A stretch of DNA of 64,000 nucleotides from assembly GCA_036365455.1 (NCBI GenBank), contig JAWQUS010000010.1, positions 23,732,501-23,796,500 of the forward strand, in the 5' to 3' direction. Both the position numbers and the translations under genes were made by a program. Position 1 is the stretch's first letter. Every line of letters starts with the position of its first letter. Positions 50,878 through 62,284 of this stretch are shown here, piece after piece. Source of the DNA: Macrosoma leucophasiata. Its lineage: Eukaryota; Arthropoda; Insecta; Lepidoptera; Hedylidae. The notes under the pieces were generated by a model. It was given only the letters and a program-made list of their open reading frames with translations, searched no databases and was not told where the DNA came from.

Positions 50878-51511
50878 AAATGGTGGAACGTGACACTTTG
50901 TGGTGCGCTCATCGATTTGAAAGACTTTATTACACCTAAAACTCGCTTGTGTTGTTTCTGCCGCCATCTGGCCCAGCTATACGTCGATAACTTCTCTGTA
51001 GATAATCACTCTACTTTTACTCACTCTACGGACCTGATACGCGTCGACACCAACTGACGTTGGTGCGGTGCGCAACTTATAAATTAATCAGAACCTTAAA
51101 CGTGAAAATTGGCTTGATACGTCACCCAACATTTGTTCACATTCCCACAGTCATAGCTATTGTAATTAATTTGATGTTTATCTTAATTAATATTTCTCTA
51201 GACGGGATGAATTTGAATCTGATGTTGTTTGGTGCTGCTGTATATATTTTGAAGGGGTCGCAGCCTAGGGCTGATTTATTGCTCGACGCAGTCATCAAGA
51301 TTTAGCTCTAGTAGCTGAAGTAATATTACTTATGCGAAAAACAAGGATATAGTTTTGGGGAGACATGCCAATACGAAGTATTTTGTACTTTTCATCGGGA
51401 AATACTGATCTATGTTTTTTAACGGTAGTATAGTGCTAAGGATAGACATAGGCTCCACTGTATCAGACATTAAATGTTTGTGTAGGTAAACGGAATTTTT
51501 TTTACCTCTTT
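50878..51511. other. No gene called; 81-codon hydrophobic frame at 51060-51305
   Basis: The + frame has two hydrophobic runs (IPTVIAIVINLMFILINISL and LMLFGAAVYIL). It opens on TTG and has no neighbour or family match that I can see. It is recorded but not called as a gene. Confidence 0.35.
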
Positions 51512-51522
51512 ACTAGCTAAGT

Positions 51523-51841
51523 AACTGCCTCGGTAGCCTAGTGGTAGCAGACCACTACTACTACGCTGAGGTCCTGGGTTCGATTCCCGGGTAGAGGGTT
51601 ATTAGAGATAATGATGTAAAGTCCTTTATCTCTGGTTCTATTGGGATTTTTCCATTTTCTGGAAATTTCCCAGTACCTCGAAGTTTGGTAATGTGCCCGG
51701 AGATGTCAACAGGCTCGCCACCTGTTACATGTAATTGTGGCCAAAACGTAACCGGCGAATCGTGGGTGTTTGCATGTATGCTTGAATGCATGCATTCACC
51801 TCTGCCTACCCCTTCGGGGATTACAAGCGTGAAGTTACGTA
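51523..51841 (+). mobile_element. Family B tRNA-derived SINE, full length
   Basis: Perfect 11-bp target duplication ACTAGCTAAGT (51512-51522, 51842-51852). An extra 8 bp (tgtaattg) sits after 'cctgttaca'. A and B boxes intact. Confidence 0.93.
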
Positions 51842-52039
51842 ACTAGCTAAGTCTTAGGCCCCAAAAGTTTTAGTAGAGACCTTTAGTTTATCACAAACAT
51901 TATATTCCAGGATCATTACGCAATACTGTTTTCGATAAAAAACACACTTTTTCATTTACTCCAAGGCATTGGTTCGCTTACCCCCTCTTCGCCCGCCGGG
52001 ACCACGGCTCCAGTGATCCCGGATAGACTATTAATTGTA

Positions 52040-52350
52040 TCAGAATCAGAAACTCATTTATTCATTTAGGGTGACAGGCACCTCTTATGACACGTCAAAA
52101 ACAAACAAAATAAATTAAAGTGAATAACAATTGATATACATGTCAAACAAGATAAAAAATATATGTAAAGTCAAGAATATCACTAAGATAATAATGTAAA
52201 AAGTATTTCAGTAGAATGTCTCATTTCCCCTTTACAAACTGACAACAAAGAGTAAAAAGAAAAGAAAAAGAGTCATTCTTTGTCATTCACCGGCAGAGTT
52301 CCAAAGGCCAATATGATCAGCAAGATGTCAAATTAAATTTAATTTCTGGC
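52040..52350 (-). mobile_element. LINE 3' UTR, CR1-like
   Basis: Reverse complement carries 'ggcctttggaactctgccgg' 'tgaatgacaaagaatgac' and an ending 'gaataaatgagtttctgatt', comparable to 28700-28990. No coding. Confidence 0.6.
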
Positions 52351-53022
52351 TTGATGTTCTTCTATCTCCAAGTTTGTGTGATTAATAGTGAGGCCGGCCC
52401 ACAACACACCATCCGACGATATGTCCGATGTTAGATGGACGATCCCATATTATTTAAGACCAGCGTCCATGTAGAAGACAGTATAAACCCATATTCACGA
52501 TTGAAATTATAATTGCGTTTTTGTATTTCAGCCGCCTCTCGTTTTATCTTGGGGTTCTGATGGGATTCAGTCGAAAGGATTGCTGGATCATGTAGATTTA
52601 TCCAATGATTAGTTTTCGAGGTCAAAAGATGCTCTATGATCGCCGATTTACACATCTGTCGCTTTTTCAGAGCTGCGATTTGCACCCTGAATTACGAATG
52701 AAACAAAGGGCTTTCAAGCCCTTTTTACATAATTTTCTATATTTACTGTGTTATTGCGCAAAATAAAATATGACAGTAAATAGGTATTAATATGTATTGA
52801 TATTATTTATTAAATTTGCAACGAGCGTGTCTCTTCATTACTCGCGTTAACATATACATAAATATATGTTTTGATGAATTTCATGATACCTATGTGGGTG
52901 CAATAAATTTATCATTATTAGTTTCCTCGACGTGACCGTATTAATCAGAACTGCCAAACTAACCCAACTTATGCGATTAGCGGGGTACGATGACACTTAT
53001 CGTAAACAAACACATTGCCCCG
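52351..53022. other. No gene recognised
   Basis: An 84-codon minus frame (52685-52431) has no recognisable content. Confidence 0.4.
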
Positions 53023-53229
53023 TTAAGCTGCCTTTCCACCAGAGATGTGCTATGCAGCTATGCTGCAAAGATGTGAAATGTACGCTACGAAAATATGTAT
53101 AGTCACCCATCAATAAATATTGCACATCGAGCCTGCGAAAGAGACAGCGGCTAGTTTCGAGTTTGTGGAGCATTATCTCTGCTGGACACTGCTTACGTAA
53201 GCACTAATGGTCCGGTATTCAGTTTTGTT

Positions 53230-53450
53230 TATTCAGTTTATTCATTTATTTCATAATAGCTGTGGCCCGCGGCTTCGGCCGCGTGTATGTCGTCTTACAA
53301 ATAACTTAGTAGCCTATGTTCTTTTTCAAAGTCAGCTCTATCTCTGTACCAAATTTCATTAAAATCGGTTCAGGCGTTTGGACGTGAAAAGGTAACAGAC
53401 AGACAGACAGACAGACAGAGTTATTTTCGCATTTATTATATTAGTAGGGA
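53230..53450 (+). repeat. Family L-like repeat nested in the TIR element
   Basis: 'aatagctgtggcccgcggct' 'tcggccgcgtg', 'accaaatttcattaaaatcg', (acag)n and 'ttattatattagtaggga'. The related fragment at 561-747 lacks it, so it is an insertion here. Confidence 0.8.
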
Positions 53451-53979
53451 TAATTAGGCTCCAGGAGAACACTTTTACATCGTCATTTTTTTTAAACTAA
53501 CCTAGAGTGAATAACCATTAATAATAATCAAAAACACGTAATAAATTAAATAGAAACTATACAATTTTGTATAACATGGATAGCATCAATTATTTACAAA
53601 TTCCTCCATTTCCCCATTTCAAAAGTATAGAAGTATTGGTCAAAACTTAATCAAAATATTCGGCAAACGACACATAGGTTGTGTGCAAAAGAGATAATGA
53701 TCTACAGACCCGAAATAAGCCGAAATCTCCTGCCAGGGTCGATTTGCAATATTTATTTTTGTATACTATTTGTGACCGTTTCCACCAACACTAAGCTATG
53801 TAGCTGTACGAGGAAGATGCGCCTACGCAAAGTAGCTGCGCAAGAAATATGCGCAGCTCGTAGGTACTCTGCCCTGTACCACTCGCGACGGCCCATAGCA
53901 CGCATCCATAGCTCGCAGCTATAGCACGCATCCATAGCACAAATCTTTCCATATAAAAACATATCTTAGTTGAATCTGT

Positions 53980-54276
53980 TTTTTTTTTTTTATGTAATAA
54001 AAGTGGCAAACAAGCGTGCAGTTCACATTGATGTTAAGTGATGACTGCAGCCTATAGACACCCACACAATGACCAGAGGTCAAAATGCAAATGCGCTGCC
54101 ACTCCTGAGGCATTAGGTGTTATGCCCCTGTGCCGGAAATTACAGAGCCGTACATTACCACCTGACCGGAACACGATAGTGCTGAACACTACCATTTAAC
54201 GGCAAGTATATTAGGTAATGCGGTGGTGCCTACGCCCGCGAGCTCCGTCACTGGAGCTCTACCACCAGTAAAAACC
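53980..54276 (-). repeat. Family A retroposon, full length, nested in the TIR element
   Basis: T14 then 'atgtaataaaagtggcaaac' through 'ggagctctaccaccagtaaa'. The hairpin GAGCTCC…GGAGCTC is intact. Confidence 0.9.
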
Positions 54277-54531
54277 ACCAGTGTTAAGCTATGTGCATCA
54301 ATTAATATGATTGGTGGATGTCAAACGCATCCATAGTACGAGTAACGTAGCATAGCACATCTCTGGTGGAAAAGCAGCCTTACAGGGATAATCATTTGAA
54401 ATAGCAAGCTGCTGCCTATCTTTATTGATGAGAAAGAAAATTGTCTTAACTAATTGTTTTAAGCAACGGCTTTGGCAGATAATTTGTTAGATGGCATGCA
54501 AATTTTGTTGTATTTTTCACATTTTATAATC

Positions 54532-55398
54532 TATACAGGGTTACAGGTTAAGTCGACCTATTCCCGTTAAGGGCGTGTAGTTTACATTGTTTCTGACTGA
54601 TTTGTCTATGAAACACCCTATCCCAAATCTAACCGTTTTCGAGATATTTAAATTTAATTGTTTTTAATAAAAAATGCCCGATTTTCGGCTATCTCTTTAG
54701 TTATTTTGAAATTTATAAGTCTTATTATTGCTGTTAGTCGATTTTTGCATATACAATAAGATGCTTTATAACCTTAATAACCAAAATTTTACATAAAACG
54801 AATAAATAATTCGTTGCAGACGTTCTAAACTTTTAAAAAGGAACATAAAATTCGAATGTTAATTTTACTTTCAAGGATATTAAAAAATAATAAAATGGCG
54901 CCTGTCTTGCAGATGTGCTTAATAATATGCACGTTTTGTCAGCTATCCAACAAAGTATAACAATGATAAAAAAAATTAGAAAAAACTAAGTTGCGTGCCC
55001 TCAGGTAGCATTTCTAACGCTCTCGCCAATTGTCCTTTAGGGTTAATGCGGTGTGTGCGAGCGAGACACTTTACGATATAAGCAGGTGTGAGTGAGTAAA
55101 ATAATGTGCAGGTACTGCACTTTGGGAATGCAACATGTTTTGCGCAAAACAAAACATGTTACTAGACTAAGTTAGTCTGCTTATGTGATTCGTCCGTAGT
55201 AGGTGCTAGATGCTAGTTTGCGTAGTTTTTAATAAAAAATGTCCGAAAATCGGGCATTTTTTATTAAAAACAATTAAATTTTAATATCTCGAAAACGGTT
55301 AGATTAGGGATAGGGTGTTTCATAGACAAATCAGTCAGAAGAATGTAAACTACACACCCTTAACGGGAATAGGTCGACTTAATCTGTAACCCTGTATA
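54532..55398. mobile_element. DNA element with about 157-bp terminal inverted repeats
   Basis: TATACAGGGTTACAGGTTAA opens the left arm (54532-54688). The right arm (55243-55398) ends TTAATCTGTAACCCTGTATA. The arms match nearly throughout. The core of about 550 bp has no transposase frame. TATA at each edge leaves the target duplication ambiguous (TA or TATA). Class II, non-autonomous. Confidence 0.85.
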
Positions 55399-55689
55399 AA
55401 CAATCTTCCCATATGTTCCCACTTTGGGGAACGTTCCCGGAAACGGCACATCACTAGTAATACTGCACCATGTCTGCACAAAGACCGGAGATCAGAATGC
55501 AGATGCGTTGCCAGCCTAAATTGATTCGCTTTTGTTTTAATATTTTAACAATTTACCAGATTAATCTGACGTAACAGCCTGTTAAATTTACACTGCCTCG
55601 GCCGGCAGTTGACCTAATCTTGGTTTAGCTGTAGACAAAGTAAGATATTCATTAACGTTCTTGTTTCTAGGAGGCAGAAGGGATTGTAA

Positions 55690-55865
55690 TCGGAAATCGC
55701 CCCACCCCGTAACAAACAACACAGAGACATAACAACTCTCTCTAACAAGGTCTTAGGGATGGCAACGCGTCTGTATTTTGACCTCTGGTTTCTGTGAAGA
55801 TGTTTATAGGCTGCAGTCATCACTTAACATCCATGTGAACTGCTTCTTTGCCATCTTCGTTACAT
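55690..55865 (+). repeat. Family A 3' part
   Basis: 'cgccccaccccgtaacaaac' to 'catcttcgttacataga'. A 40-bp scrap of A also lies at 55472-55515 ('agatcagaatgcagatgcgt'). Confidence 0.75.
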
Positions 55866-55940
55866 AGAGGAAAAGGAAATGTAATAAGACGCTGAAGTAT
55901 TTACTATAAGTAATTTAAAATGTCTTTATGATTGGTATTT

Positions 55941-56400
55941 TCAACCAACTTCGAAAAAAGGAGGCAGTTCTCAATTCGCCTGGATCTTTTTTTTATGTAA
56001 TAAAAGTTGCAAACAAGCGTGCAGTTCACATTGATGTCAAGTGATGATTGCAGCCTATGGACACCCACACAATGACCAGAAGTCAAAATACAGATGCGTT
56101 GCCACTCCTGAGGTCTAAGGTGTTATGCCTCTGTGCCGGAAATTACAGGGCCGTACATTACCACCTGACCTGAACACGATAGTGCTGAACACTACCATTT
56201 AGCGGCAAGTATATTAGGTAATGTATGTATGCTCACCGATAGTTTGAAAACGCCTGCACCGATTTAGATATATTTTTTTAATAATATCGTACGAAAGCCA
56301 CGGCTGATCCGGTAATTGTGAGCTACGCCATTTTTCCTGTAACATGAATCATCGAACGACACCGGACATGAGATGTCTTTTAAAAGGTTCGCCACACCTG
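55941..56400 (+). repeat. Family J repeat split by a family A copy
   Basis: 'ccaacttcgaaaaaaggagg' 'cagttctcaattcgcctgg' is continued after the insertion by 'gctcaccgatagtttgaaaa' 'cgcctgcaccgattta'. The same two pieces are adjacent in the J copy at 62318-62400. Confidence 0.8.
55987..56222 (-). repeat. Family A copy nested in J, 5' end missing
   Basis: Poly(T) 'atgtaataaaagttgcaaac' to 'gcggcaagtatattaggtaa'. Confidence 0.88.
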
Positions 56401-56644
56401 TCAATTCTCATTCGCTTCTGTATTAGATACATACGTGACAGGTTGTAGATTATGATTTCTCGCCGTCGAAATTCAGTAGCCGAAGGTTGACGACATCGTT
56501 GCTATTGAACCCTTAAAAAAGGGGGTGTCATGTTTGATTATCCTTGAGATATGACGGTGTGAGATGTGAGTTATGAGAGGAAGATATGCGTAGTTTCAAT
56601 TACGGAGAAAAAAAACTGCTTTTCCTATAGTTAAAGTGCTATTG

Positions 56645-57233
56645 CTCTTTTTTAAGTAATGAAAAAAGGTGGCCAAGAAACATGCACTTCACATTGATGT
56701 TAAGTGATAACTGCAGTAAATAGATATCTACACAAGAACCAGAGGTCAAAATGCAGACGCATTGCTTCGCCTGTGACCTAAATTGTTGTCTCTATGATAT
56801 GTATTACGGGGCTATACATTTTTTTTTTTATGTTTTGGTTGTGGCAAACAAGCATGCAGTTCACATTGATGTTAAGTGATGACTGCAGCCTATAGACACC
56901 CACAGAAAGACCAAGGTAAAAATGCAGATGCGTTGCCACTCCTGAGGCCTAAGGTGTTATGCCTCTGTGCCGGAAATTACAGGGCCGTACATTACCACCT
57001 GACCGGAACACGATAGTGCTGAACACTACCATTTAGCGGCAAGTATATTAGGTAATGCGGTGGTGCCTAAGCCCGCGAGCTCCGTCACTGGAGCTCTACC
57101 ACCAGTAAAAATCTAGTATCTAACCGGAACACGATAGTGCTGAACACTACCATTTGGCGGCAGATAGATTAGGTGATGTGGTGATGCCTACGTCCTTGAG
57201 CTCCTACACTGGAACTCTACCACCAGAAAAACT
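56645..57233 (-). repeat. Family A second-subfamily copy, split by a younger A
   Basis: Left part 56645-56819 ('taagtaatgaaaaaaggtgg' to 'acggggctatacatt'). Right part from 57117 ('tctaaccggaacacgatagt', 'ttggcggcagatagattagg', 'ctcctacactggaactctac'). The join restores one complete subfamily-2 element. Confidence 0.85.
56820..57111 (-). repeat. Family A first-subfamily copy, full length, nested in a second-subfamily copy
   Basis: T10 'atgttttggttgtggcaaac' to 'ggagctctaccaccagtaaa'. Little divergence from 37182-37469. Confidence 0.92.
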
Positions 57234-57235
57234 GC

Positions 57236-57825
57236 CAGTCCTACTTTCGAGTTCGAGTTGTAACCATTAATCTGATACGTAACAGAGAGCAAAAGTAATA
57301 ATCCTAAGTATTTTGTAACTAAAATCTTTACCTGGCATCTTTGTACCCAACATTTCTAATTTGAATTTGAGGCAGTCCCCCAAAGCTGTACTCCATTAGT
57401 CCTCGAAGACTCTAGATTTTGGGAAATATTTGTGTATTTGAAGGCCTCTGCGATGTCCTCGTCGACTTGTTAGAAATTAAATTAAATGCAAAAAAATAAC
57501 AACTTGCAACATACCAACTAAGACCTCAACGCATCTGCACTTTGACCTTTGGTCTTTGTGTAAGTCTGTGTGTAAGTTATTGTGTTGTCTATGTCACTAA
57601 GATATAACTAAATACAATATATTAATGCAGGTAAAAAGTATATCAGTAGAATGTCAACGTTCAATCTTTAATTAAAACATTCATGACAAAACAAACAAAC
57701 AAAAAATATCTAGCAAAACGGTTTCCCTGATGAGGAAAGTGTTTACATTCGATCTAATGTCTGACAAGACGAATGGCTGCTCGAATAGTCACTTACACGG
57801 ACTTCATTTGTGATTTGATCGCTCA
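57236..57825. other. No gene; small family A piece at 57528-57580
   Basis: 'ctcaacgcatctgcactttg' 'acctttggtctttgtgt' is A-like. Nothing else recognised. Confidence 0.4.
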
Positions 57826-58244
57826 GGCCTCTTGTACACGCTAAGAATCGACACCAGAACTATGTAAGAATTCGTGTCCTTTCTACAAACGAACTGTGTA
57901 CACGATTACGGCGCTGATCAAGAAAAACTACTTGTCTGCGCTAGACACGACGCATGAACTTTGCGGTGGGGGAGGAGTAGAGTAGGTACTTTTTGTACGT
58001 TTGTTTGCGTGGACGTATGATAGCGGATGGAAACATAATAATATGACTGACACCGAGTTGTCTCTCACACCCTACGCACGACTGCCCGAAAACAATCTTA
58101 ATGTTGACACGTTTCTATTCGTCTGGTCTGCAATAGACACGAGAAGTTTTCGTGTCTAGATCAGACATAAATCATGTCGTGTACATAACGAATTGGTCCT
58201 ATCTGCAGCAGACACTGTGATTTTTTAGCGTGTACGAGCAGCCT
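57826..58244. repeat. MITE candidate with about 19-bp inverted ends
   Basis: GGCCTCTTGTACACGCTAA (57826) and TTAGCGTGTACGAGCAGCC (to 58243) are inverted with three mismatches. Inside, 'agacacga' and 'tcgtgtcta' words recur in both orientations. 419 bp, no coding, no clear target duplication. Confidence 0.65.
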
Positions 58245-58560
58245 AAAGGAGTTGACACTAATCAAATAAAGGTTTACAGTGAGTCGCTATCAGACCTTGA
58301 TTGATTTTTCAAGAGAAATCAATCAAGACTGGGTCAATTGTATTGTAAGATCTAGAATAAGTTCTACTTCGATAAATTACTTTGGAGACGAAAGTCTAAT
58401 CAATTCAATTTGACGTTCAAACAAAGGCTGTATTGTAGTCAACGACAGTCTTCATCGATCCAAGTTTCTATAGTATACGAGTTGTACAATATTTAACGAA
58501 AAACGGAAGATTTCTACTGTTTTTAATACATACACCCATATTCTAAGTCGTTACCTCGAC
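58245..58560. other. No gene or repeat recognised
   Basis: A local inverted word 'gaccttgattgatttttc' / 'gaaatcaatcaagactgggtc' at 58291-58336 gives a short hairpin. Confidence 0.45.
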
Positions 58561-59299
58561 CTTTTTTTAGGGTTCCGTACCTTAAAAGGAAAAAGGAACC
58601 CTTATAGGATCACTCGTGCGTCTGTCTGTCTGTCCGTCCTTCACAGCCAATTTGCTCCGAAACTACTCGACCGATTGAGTTGAAATTTGATAAATATATG
58701 TAAATTGGTGACCCAAAGATGAAGACGTCAAGTAAAATAATAAATTTTAAGAAGGGGGGCCACTTTCAGGGGGAACTCCGGGAAAGGACATCCGTCTACC
58801 CACTAAAAACCCCTGGGAGTTCCGTATAAAACGTATAAAATATGTATAGTTAAGAGTACTGAAAAATAGTACTCACTTCGGATCGCTGTAAAACCTTAGC
58901 TATTGACTTAATGAAAAAATGTTGCCTATAAAAGTTGTTCATTAAAAAATGATCTACAAAAATGGTCTGATATCGTTTTTTCGTAAAATGATAAAAAAAA
59001 AGTTATATCGAAAAATATTTTTTTTTTTCTCGAATTTCTGAACATTTTCACCTATAATTTTTTTATTTATAGTTTTACGACAAAAAATTACTGGACCAAA
59101 ATTATACAGAATTTAATTTGCAACAAAAAACGTTACAATTTTTTTTTATCAGATAAATAGTTTAAGAGATATATCGTAAAAACCGTTTCAACCCCTATTT
59201 TCAAGATGGCGGCTGTGGGACAAGGGTGGCGACCCCACAAACTTGATTTTAGCTTTACACTTACCCCCCCTACACATCAAAAAAATAATTTTGTCCTCT
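58561..59299 (+). repeat. Family M repeat, long copy, with a family N scrap
   Basis: 'agggttccgtaccttaaaag' opening, 'ggatcactcgtgcgtctgtc', 'ccgattgagttgaaatttga', and a long A/T part to 'acacttaccccccctacaca'. At 58783-58822 'ggaaaggacatccgtctacc' 'cactaaaaacccctggg' is the reverse of the family N 3' region. Confidence 0.7.
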
Positions 59300-59435
59300 C
59301 AAGTGAGTGGCGGGCAGAGCCACGCCAAACGCTGCTCCCTCTCTGGGTTCCTCTTGGCTTCTCCGGTGTGAAGCCAACTACCGGGTACTGAGCCCCCCCG
59401 CCACGACAAGGCGGAAACTCTCGAGGGGGATTTCA
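59300..59435 (-). mobile_element. Family N 5' part
   Basis: Reverse of 19942-20070: 'gtggcgggcagagccacgcc', 'gggttcctcttggcttctcc', 'gggtactgagcccccccgcc'. Confidence 0.8.
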
Positions 59436-60116
59436 AAGAGTACCTAGTTAAAGCAGAAAATAAGAAACAAGATCCCACGGCTGCACCAAATAGTTCCCAG
59501 TTCAGCATTATGTCAAGCCGAAGCCCGACGCTGGTTTTCAACTGGAAACTACTCGGTGGGACACGGATATCAGTCCTAAAAGTCGATATAATAAATACTT
59601 ACTATAAAACCTATATAAGTGCAAATAAGTACATGTAAAACTAAACACAAATATAATATATAAGTACTTGAATAACAGCAAATTACATAGTAAATATTAT
59701 ACAATAAACGTAAGTACAAAAAAGTGTAAGTATTTAGGTATGCATGTATAAAAATATAAATAATTATATACTTGTAAAATATACGGACGCATACAAAAAC
59801 GCCGAGAGCGTCATGCACGCGGCATGATCTCCATCTCTTTTTGGCATATCTGTTCACCACGCGACCCCCCGAAGTTGTGAGTTATTATTAAAGTAAATTG
59901 TGGGAGACTGGTGCCTAAACTAAGCAGAGCCTGTATTTCAGGACACCAGCTCTGCCCTCTTATGAAAGGATTACATAAATTTATGTAGAATGCATTGTGC
60001 TGATATTATGGTAGATTAGGTGATGCTGCATGTACAGAAGAAATATACGTTTCTTTAAATACAGAAAAAAGTTAAATGTTATACAAAATAACAAAGGCTA
60101 GTGTATGAGTGAGCTC
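59436..60116. other. No gene recognised
   Basis: A 94-codon minus frame at 59860-59576 is Tyr/Ile-rich low-complexity translation of AT-rich DNA. Confidence 0.4.
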
Positions 60117-60200
60117 GTGCGTGCGTGCGTGTGTGTGTGTGTGTGCTGTGTGTATGTGTGTGTGTGTGCTGTGTGTATGCGCGAGGGCGAGTGTGTGTGT
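60117..60200. repeat. Imperfect (GT)n tract
   Basis: Alternating gt with gc/gct interruptions. Confidence 0.9.
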
Positions 60201-60404
60201 TTGTGGCTTAGAATCATTGTAAGAAATAAAAGATCATCAAATGTAACTAAGTTTGCGTGTTACAATTAACTGAACTCCACCAAACCGTTGCATAACAAGG
60301 CGAGAAACGTATAATGTATGTAGATGACGTAGCTCGCGATCGTCTGATACGAGTATACCTACCTACCTAAATATAATAAATTCACATTGAAATATATTTA
60401 AAAT

Positions 60405-60530
60405 AATCCCTACTAATATAATAAATGCAAAAGTAACTCCCTCTGTCTGTCTGTGTGTTACCTTTTCACGTCCAAACGACTGAACTGATTTTAATGAATT
60501 TTTGATTTTGGATTGTCCAACAGTCTGTTT
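60405..60530 (-). repeat. Family L-like repeat
   Basis: 'ccctactaatataataaatg', (ctgt)n, 'gttaccttttcacgtccaaa', the reverse of 53330-53450. Confidence 0.75.
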
Positions 60531-61085
60531 TTAACATAGATACTCGCTACCATTTCTCTCACCTCTGCACACGTGTATCAATTTAAAACTTTAAATTTTG
60601 TGTTCTCATTCCGAGCTATCACCATTCCACGCATCCCTCGTCCGTTACAATGTCCAAAAGAATATCTTCAGCAGACAAAAGCTCACATACGTACATCACA
60701 GATAAACATAGTCACAAGCATATTTATTTATTTATTTATTTTACTCTTTATTGTACACGTTACAAAAAGAAAATACAGAAACAATAGCACTTAAGTAAAA
60801 AGCACAATAGGCGGTCTTATCGCTTAAAGCGATCTCTGCCAGACAACCTAGATTGAAAGAGACAAATTACAGAAAAAGGGGTGTACAACACAACGTTAAA
60901 ATATAAATTAAAATAACAATACTTACAAAACTATGGTATACTTTATAGCTTCTAATAATACACAAAGTTTTAATAATAGATAGTTGTAACATTATAAACT
61001 TACACATATGTAATAATTTAAAATATATGTACTTACACAAAAATACAATACATACACATACATAAGAAGATAAAATATATAAATT

Positions 61086-61087
<2 letters not shown>

Positions 61088-61131
<44 letters not shown>
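61088..61131. repeat. (TA)n microsatellite in the LINE 3' UTR
   Basis: About 21 uninterrupted TA units. Confidence 0.95.
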
Positions 61132-61135
<4 letters not shown>

Positions 61136-61222
61136 TATATTAATATATACGTACTCATATACCTAAATCGATTGAGGGAAAAAAATAAGTCTTACTATAT
61201 TAGATAGCATGTCAATTTAAAG

Positions 61223-62158
61223 TTACAAAGTTAGGTAATGGTCCTTTAGACGCTTTTTAAAAGACGTCAGGGTTTGAGCTTGACGGATGTGTAAAGGTAA
61301 GGAGTTCCAAAGCTTAACAGCTTCGACAGTATAGGATTTGGCATAGAAATAAGAGGAGTGGGAAGGCATTGCAAGACGAAGGTTGTTGGACGAGCGTAGA
61401 AAGAGGGAATTTGATTGACAAAGATATTGGAAACGGTCTTTTAAGTATTGGGGATAATGCGGGTAAAATAGTACGCAGTAGAGAAGAGAAAGAATATGCA
61501 TATTCCTGCGAAGACGGATTGGTAGCCAGTTGAGCTGTTTACGAAATTCGGAAACATGGTCATATTTACGCAAGCCAAATATGAACCGTATACAAATATT
61601 TTGAAGACGCTCAAGCTTACCAAATTGCTCCTGTGTTAGATCAAGGTAAGATATGTCAGCATAGTCTAGAATAGGAAGTAGGATGGATTGGGCAAGCATA
61701 ATTTTAGTGGCAGTGGGCAAAAAAATCCTAATTCTTCGTAGTGAACCAACAGCCGCAAACATCTTCCTGCTAACCTCGCTGATTTGCGGAGCCCAAGTCA
61801 TACAATTATCCATTATCACTCCTAGATTCTTAACTGTAACACTGTAGTCTATAAGAGTACCGTTTAAGAGGATAGGTGATAATGTGTTAGAATCAATGCG
61901 ATGAATCAGCCGAGAGCTTCCGAAAATTATGGCTTTACTTTTAGCAGGATTAACTTCCAAGCCATAGGCTTTACTCCATTGATAAATTTTGTCAAGATCT
62001 TCGTTGATTGTTCTTATTGTTTTATGTAAATCTTGTAAGTTTGTTTGCAAATAAATTTGTAGATCGTCTGCATAAAGGTGGTAGAGAGAAGTTAAAGAGA
62101 GGCTAATAGAATTGATGAAAATGGAAAAGAGAAATGGAGACAGCACGCCACCTTGCGG
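61223..62158 (-). pseudogene. LINE reverse transcriptase fragment, RT motif to C-terminus
   Basis: The open frame starts within the truncated RT: APQGGVLSPFLFSIFINSIS, then the active site YHLYADDLQIYL. It continues through NPAKSKAIIFGSSRLI, VKNLGVIMDNCMTW, SILLPILDYADISYL, LRRNMHILSLLYCVLF to the C-terminal KLWNSLPLHIRQAQTLTSFK and stop. The 307 codons have no stop or frameshift. The fingers subdomain, endonuclease and ORF1 are missing, so it is dead on insertion but young. It belongs to the Jockey/CR1 group by pattern; it is not the same family as the + strand LINE at 6.6 kb. Confidence 0.9.
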
Positions 62159-62284
62159 AGCATATTGTTATATGATTTGGTATTCAAGCGATGTGACTCA
62201 TGCATCATGCTACACCGGGGGCGAGAGAGTACGGATGACATGAATAATGCCCGTTTGGATAACAAGTTTGAAATCCTTGTATCT

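Larger units (their letters stand above)
53026..54379. mobile_element. Harbinger-like TIR element carrying nested repeats
   Basis: The ends GCTGCCTTTCCACCAGAGAT and ATCTCTGGTGGAAAAGCAGC are inverted repeats (about 30 bp, few mismatches). They are flanked by the trinucleotide TTA on both sides (53023-53025, 54380-54382), as for PIF/Harbinger elements. The interior has repeated 'catagcac…gcagctatgc' words and no transposase. It holds a family L copy (53230-53450) and a family A copy (53980-54276). Confidence 0.72.
60725..62158 (-). mobile_element. 5'-truncated LINE with 8-bp target duplication
   Basis: AGCATATT is present at 60717-60724 and 62159-62166. The 3' end at the left is an (AAAT)n tail (seen as tttatttattta). 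The 3' UTR of about 500 bp includes AATAAAG near its end and a (TA)n tract at 61088-61131. The 5' truncation falls inside the RT domain. Confidence 0.88.
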
